DNA from: Clostridiales bacterium | GTDB taxonomy: Bacteria; Bacillota; Clostridia; Oscillospirales; Oscillospiraceae | Direction: 5' to 3' | DNA length: 64,000 bases | Assembly: GCA_004557655.1 (NCBI GenBank) | Contig: SFGJ01000003.1 | Span: forward strand, 74,391 to 138,390 | Program-made: the position numbers and the translations under genes | Notes under the pieces: model-generated | The model's input: only the letters and a program-made list of their open reading frames with translations | Databases searched by the model: none | Told to the model about the DNA's origin: nothing | Shown here: positions 60,247 through 64,000 of the stretch, one piece after another | How the letters are laid out: the number at the start of each line of letters is the position of its first letter | Position numbering within the stretch: position 1 is the stretch's first letter

Positions 60247-61082
60247 AGGATCTCCTCCCATTCCGCGGCCATGGCGCCCAAAACCTGGCCCACTGCCACA
60301 TTCCATTCACATTCTTGGGCAAACTTGCCCAGCATTTCACATAGCTTCAGGAGCTGCTTTTTGTTGAATCTCCGGCTCAATGGACCCGCCCAGACCGCAA
60401 AGTACGGCTCCGGCTCCACGCCGCAGCCCAGGCGCAGTGCCTGCTGCGCGGACGTGCGGCACTGCTGCAGCACCTGCTGCAGCTTATCCCGGGTTATTTT
60501 TCCGTTTTCAAAGCCCACCAGCGTCCGCACCATACCGGCGGTCTCTCCGCTCGCCATAGTCTCCAGCAGAGCCTGCGCTTGCGGCAGAAGCTCCGTTTCC
60601 TCCTGCGCCACAGAGGGGCGCACGGTGAACTCCGCGCACCGGGACCGCACCGTGGGCAGCAGCTCGGCCACCTTTTCCGCGCAGAAGAGGAACGCCGCAT
60701 AGGCGGGGCCATCCTCCACCAGTTTCAGCAGTACATTCTGATCCTGCACCGTCAGCCGGCGGCAGTCGGGGAAAATAAACACCTTGCAGACGCCCTCGTT
60801 GGGCTGGATGAACGCCTCACTGCGCAGGGCGCGCAGCGTCTCCACGGACAGATCCTTGCCGTCGGCGCCGGCGGCGGTGATAATGTCCGGGTGAATATCC
60901 CGCATGGCCTTGCTGCAGGCGCTGCAGCGCAGGCAGGGGGCCTCCGGCTGCCTGCATTGCAGGGCGGCGGCATAGAATCGAGCGGCGCAGAGCAGGTCGC
61001 CGCTCCCGGAGAATATCACCCCGTGGGGGAGCTTACCGCTGCGGCTTGCCCGGCGGATACTGCGCTCCAGCGTGGGATCCAT
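60243..61082 (-). CDS. holB: DNA polymerase III delta prime subunit (HolB)
   Basis: 279 residues from ATG 61082 after GGAGG; 26 upstream codons overlapping the promoter are rejected. GKLPHGVIFSGSG takes the P-loop place but lacks the Lys-Thr of an active site, as in other delta prime proteins. The four-Cys zinc site is CxxxxxxCxxCxxC within residues about 45-60, and QNVLLKLVEDGPAYAAFLF follows. It belongs to the clamp loader. holB-ricT linkage is classical in Firmicutes. Confidence 0.93.
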   Translation of the reverse strand: MDPTLERSIRRASRSGKLPHGVIFSGSGDLLCAARFYAAALQCRQPEAPCLRCSACSKAMRDIHPDIITAAGADGKDLSVETLRALRSEAFIQPNEGVCKVFIFPDCRRLTVQDQNVLLKLVEDGPAYAAFLFCAEKVAELLPTVRSRCAEFTVRPSVAQEETELLPQAQALLETMASGETAGMVRTLVGFENGKITRDKLQQVLQQCRTSAQQALRLGCGVEPEPYFAVWAGPLSRRFNKKQLLKLCEMLGKFAQECEWNVAVGQVLGAMAAEWEEIL

Positions 61083-61125
61083 CAGCCGTACCTCCGTTCT
61101 GCCGAAAATTGAATATACATTTGTA

Positions 61126-61153
61126 TTATACCACAACAAGGCGTCTACCTCAA
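61126..61153 (-). promoter_or_regulatory. Promoter of holB-ricT
   Basis: Minus strand TTGAGG (61148-61153), 16 bases, TATAAT (61126-61131). Confidence 0.75.
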
Positions 61154-61254
61154 CAGCCACAGGCTCTTTTTTTGTGATATGCGATATTTTTTTGGAAAAG
61201 TGGGCTGAGAATTCGGTAAAAGGGAAAAAAATATAAATAAATCCTCGTTTTATA

Positions 61255-61283
61255 TTGCATTTATTTTTTATTACGGCTATAAT
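61255..61283 (+). promoter_or_regulatory. Promoter of ppdK
   Basis: TTGCAT (61255-61260), 17 bases, TATAAT (61278-61283). A small palindrome AATTGT-4-ACAATT (61285-61300) covers the start point and could be an operator. Confidence 0.85.
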
Positions 61284-61324
61284 AAATTGTTACCACAATT
61301 ATAGAGGTATTTTTGGAGGGTATT

Positions 61325-63958
61325 ATGAGTAAGAAATTCTGCTATCTGTTTACCGAAGGCAATGCATCTATGCGTGAGCTGCTGGGCGGTAAGGGCGCCA
61401 ACCTGGCCGAGATGACCAACATCGGCCTGCCTGTTCCCCAGGGCTTTACCATTACCACCGAGGCCTGCACCCAGTATTATGAGGATGGCCAGCGTATCAA
61501 CGATGAGATCATGGCCGAGATCATGGAGTACATCGAGAAGATGGAGAAGATCACCGGCAAGAAGTTCGGCGACCATGAGAACCCCCTGCTGGTCTCCGTC
61601 CGCTCCGGCGCCCGGGCCTCCATGCCCGGCATGATGGACACCATCCTGAACCTGGGTCTGAATGAGGATGTGGTGGCCGTTATCGCCGCCAAGAGCGGCA
61701 ATCCCCGCTGGGCCTGGGACTGCTATCGCCGCTTTATCCAGATGTATTCCGATGTGGTGATGGAGGTGGGCAAGAAGTATTTCGAGCAGCTCATCGACGA
61801 GATGAAGGAGAAGAAGGGCGTTACCCAGGATGTGGAGCTTTCCGCCGAGGACCTCAAGGAGCTGGCTATGCAGTTCAAGGCTGAGTACAAGGCCAAGATC
61901 GGCGCCGACTTCCCCTCTGACCCCAAGGAGCAGCTCATCGGCGCCATCAAGGCCGTGTTCCGCTCTTGGGACAATCCCCGGGCCAATGTGTATCGCCGGG
62001 ATAACGACATCCCCTACTCCTGGGGCACCGCTGTCAATGTCCAGTCCATGGCCTTCGGCAACATGGGCGACGACTGCGGCACCGGCGTTGCCTTTACCCG
62101 TAACCCCGCCACCGGCGAGAAGAAGCTCATGGGTGAGTTTTTGACCAATGCCCAGGGCGAGGATGTGGTGGCCGGCGTGCGCACCCCCATGCCCATCGAC
62201 CAGATGGCAGAAAAATTCCCCGAGGCCTTTGCCCAGTTTGAGTCTGTGTGCAAGACTCTGGAGGACCATTACCGCGATATGCAGGACATGGAGTTCACTG
62301 TGGAGCACGGCAAGCTCTATATGCTCCAGACCCGTAACGGCAAGCGCACCGCAAGAGCCGCTTTGAAGATCGCCTGCGACCTGGTGGACGAGGGCATGAT
62401 CTCCGAGCAGCAGGCCGTTGCCATGATCGATCCCCGGAATCTGGACACTCTGCTGCATCCCCAGTTTGACGCTGAGGCCCTGAAGAAGGCCCGGCCCGCC
62501 GGCAAGGCGCTGCCCGCCTCTCCCGGTGCCGCCTGCGGCAAGATCGTTTTCACCGCCGAGGACGCCAAGGCATGGGCTGCCCGCGGCGAGAAGGTGGTCC
62601 TGGTTCGTCTGGAGACCTCTCCCGAGGACATCGAGGGCATGAAGGCCGCCCAGGGCATCCTCACCGTCCGCGGCGGCATGACCAGCCATGCCGCTGTTGT
62701 GGCCCGCGGTATGGGCACCTGCTGCGTGTCCGGCTGCTCCGCCATTGCCATGGACGAGGAGAACAAGAAGTTTACCCTCTCCGGCAAGACCTATCACGAG
62801 GGCGACTGGCTGAGCCTGGACGGCTCCACCGGCAACATCTATGACGGCGCCATGCCCACTGTGGACGCCACCATCGGCGGCGAGTTCGGCCGCATCATGG
62901 CCTGGGCAGACAAGTATCGCCGCCTGAAGGTCCGCACCAATGCCGATACCCCCCATGACGCCGCCAAGGCTCGTTCTCTGGGCGCCCAGGGCATCGGCCT
63001 GTGCCGCACCGAGCATATGTTCTTCGAGGGTGACCGCATCGACGCCATCCGCGAGATGATCTGCTCCGACACCGTGGCCGAGCGTGAGGCCGCTCTGGCT
63101 AAGCTTCTGCCCATGCAGCAGGGCGACTTCGAGGGCATCTATGAGGCCATGGAGGGCTGCCCCGTGACCATCCGCTTCCTGGATCCTCCCCTGCATGAGT
63201 TCGTGCCCACCGACGAGGCCGACATTGAGAAGCTGGCCAAGGCCCAGGGCAAGACCGTGGAGCAGATCAAGAACATCATCGCCTCCCTCCACGAGTTCAA
63301 CCCCATGATGGGTCACCGTGGCTGCCGTCTGGCTGTCACCTTCCCGGAGATCGCCGCCATGCAGACCCGTGCTGTTATCCGCGCCGCCATCAATGTGCAG
63401 AAGAAGCACCCCGACTGGAACATGGTGCCCGAGATCATGATTCCTCTGGTGGGCGAGGTGAAGGAGTTGAAGTATGTCAAGAACATCGTGGTGAAGACAG
63501 CCGACGAGGAGCTGGCCGCTGCCGGCATGGAGATGAAGTATCTGGTGGGCACCATGATCGAGATCCCCAGAGCCGCTCTCACCGCGGATCAGATCGCCAC
63601 CGAGGCCGAGTTCTTCTCCTTCGGCACCAACGACCTGACCCAGATGACCTTCGGCTTCAGCCGTGACGATGCCGGCAAGTTCCTGGGCGCCTACTATGAT
63701 AAGAAGATTTATGAGAACGACCCCTTTGCCAAGCTGGATCAGACCGGTGTAGGCAAGCTGGTGAAGATGGCAGCCGAGATGGGTCGTGCCACTCGCCCCG
63801 ACATCCATCTGGGCATCTGCGGCGAGCACGGCGGTGATCCCAGCAGCGTGGAGTTCTGCCACAAGGTGGGCCTGGACTATGTATCCTGCTCCCCCTTCCG
63901 TGTGCCCATCGCCCGTCTGGCCGCCGCACAGGCTGCCATCAAGGATGGCAGGAACTAA
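61325..63958 (+). CDS. ppdK: Pyruvate phosphate dikinase
   Basis: 877 residues. The N-terminal ATP-grasp domain (GGKGANLAEMTNIGLPVPQGF), the swivelling phosphohistidine domain with GGMTSHAAVVARGMG (His455, the same number as the classical Clostridium enzyme) and the C-terminal PEP/pyruvate barrel (LCRTEHMFF, FGTNDLTQMTFGFSRDD, CGEHGGDPSSVEFC) are complete. It interconverts PEP and pyruvate with AMP and PPi in anaerobic glycolysis or gluconeogenesis. ATG 61325 with GGAGGG is chosen over the in-frame upstream start. No terminator is seen in the 42 bases left. Confidence 0.97.
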   Translation: MSKKFCYLFTEGNASMRELLGGKGANLAEMTNIGLPVPQGFTITTEACTQYYEDGQRINDEIMAEIMEYIEKMEKITGKKFGDHENPLLVSVRSGARASMPGMMDTILNLGLNEDVVAVIAAKSGNPRWAWDCYRRFIQMYSDVVMEVGKKYFEQLIDEMKEKKGVTQDVELSAEDLKELAMQFKAEYKAKIGADFPSDPKEQLIGAIKAVFRSWDNPRANVYRRDNDIPYSWGTAVNVQSMAFGNMGDDCGTGVAFTRNPATGEKKLMGEFLTNAQGEDVVAGVRTPMPIDQMAEKFPEAFAQFESVCKTLEDHYRDMQDMEFTVEHGKLYMLQTRNGKRTARAALKIACDLVDEGMISEQQAVAMIDPRNLDTLLHPQFDAEALKKARPAGKALPASPGAACGKIVFTAEDAKAWAARGEKVVLVRLETSPEDIEGMKAAQGILTVRGGMTSHAAVVARGMGTCCVSGCSAIAMDEENKKFTLSGKTYHEGDWLSLDGSTGNIYDGAMPTVDATIGGEFGRIMAWADKYRRLKVRTNADTPHDAAKARSLGAQGIGLCRTEHMFFEGDRIDAIREMICSDTVAEREAALAKLLPMQQGDFEGIYEAMEGCPVTIRFLDPPLHEFVPTDEADIEKLAKAQGKTVEQIKNIIASLHEFNPMMGHRGCRLAVTFPEIAAMQTRAVIRAAINVQKKHPDWNMVPEIMIPLVGEVKELKYVKNIVVKTADEELAAAGMEMKYLVGTMIEIPRAALTADQIATEAEFFSFGTNDLTQMTFGFSRDDAGKFLGAYYDKKIYENDPFAKLDQTGVGKLVKMAAEMGRATRPDIHLGICGEHGGDPSSVEFCHKVGLDYVSCSPFRVPIARLAAAQAAIKDGRN

Positions 63959-64000
63959 GCCACAGCTTCTTGCAGTTCGCTGAATTTACACTGACGATTG

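Noticed and set aside
60243..61082. Broken HolB because its P-loop is degenerate
   Set aside because: Delta prime subunits naturally lack a functional ATP site; the zinc site and frame are intact.
61277..63862. 861-codon frame opposite ppdK
   Set aside because: His/Gly/Leu-rich shadow of the ppdK codon pattern without a start signal or recognisable domain.

Overview
The window looks like chromosome of a GC-rich anaerobic Clostridia member, most likely Oscillospiraceae. The evidence is a Met T-box leader on metG, AAGGAGG ribosome sites, sigma-A promoters (TTGACA-17-TATAAT type), butyrate kinase, pyruvate phosphate dikinase, SepF/DivIVA division genes, and dispersed intergenic repeats of the kind common in gut Clostridia. 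The family assignment is inference; no rRNA or other species marker is present.

Layout. 1-5.2 kb: tail of an upstream gene (probably yidC), jag/khpB, a leftward exoA-ABM-tatD operon, then T-box-controlled metG. 5.4-9.1 kb: a lipoprotein and a zur-znuA-znuC-znuB zinc-uptake operon with a Zur-like palindrome over its promoter. 9.2-19.4 kb: DUF2804 protein, NSS-family sodium symporter, lipid kinase, two AI-2E-type permeases, thioesterase, lipoprotein, uridine phosphorylase-like enzyme, gamma carbonic anhydrase-like protein, tRNA-Leu and pyridoxal kinase-like protein. 19.6-22.4 kb: a compact 2.76-kb integrative element in tRNA-Val(GAC), flanked by 46-bp direct repeats and carrying only a tyrosine recombinase, an HUH rolling-circle initiator and an XRE regulator, with three operators over divergent promoters. 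22.4-27 kb: membrane-protein remnant, SDR reductase, XRE-S24 repressor with an apparently orphan divergent promoter, tRNA-Tyr and tRNA-Thr, a small sigma-region-4-like gene pair, a YitT-like protein, and tRNA-Gly.

26.9-36.4 kb (leftward): lipoprotein, topoisomerase IV-like A and B subunits separated by a probable DUF6508/GIY-YIG fusion and a repeat-rich gap, a degenerate P-type-ATPase-like membrane protein, and rlmB. 36.5-40.3 kb: ftsH, then leftward rluD and lspA. 40.3-51.9 kb: a long rightward run of miaB, mutL, mutS, miaA, hfq, an HlyD-like adaptor, yggS, sepF, divIVA and a HAD phosphatase, linking tRNA modification, mismatch repair and cell division. 51.9-64 kb: cell-wall M23 peptidase, XRE regulator, lepA, def, butyrate kinase, then leftward holB-ricT-HAD, and finally ppdK.

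Most of the window is housekeeping DNA. The parts most worth a second look are the minimal integrative replicon, the pseudo-P-type ATPase, the GIY-YIG fusion between the topoisomerase genes, and the divergent-promoter arrangement beside the S24 repressor.
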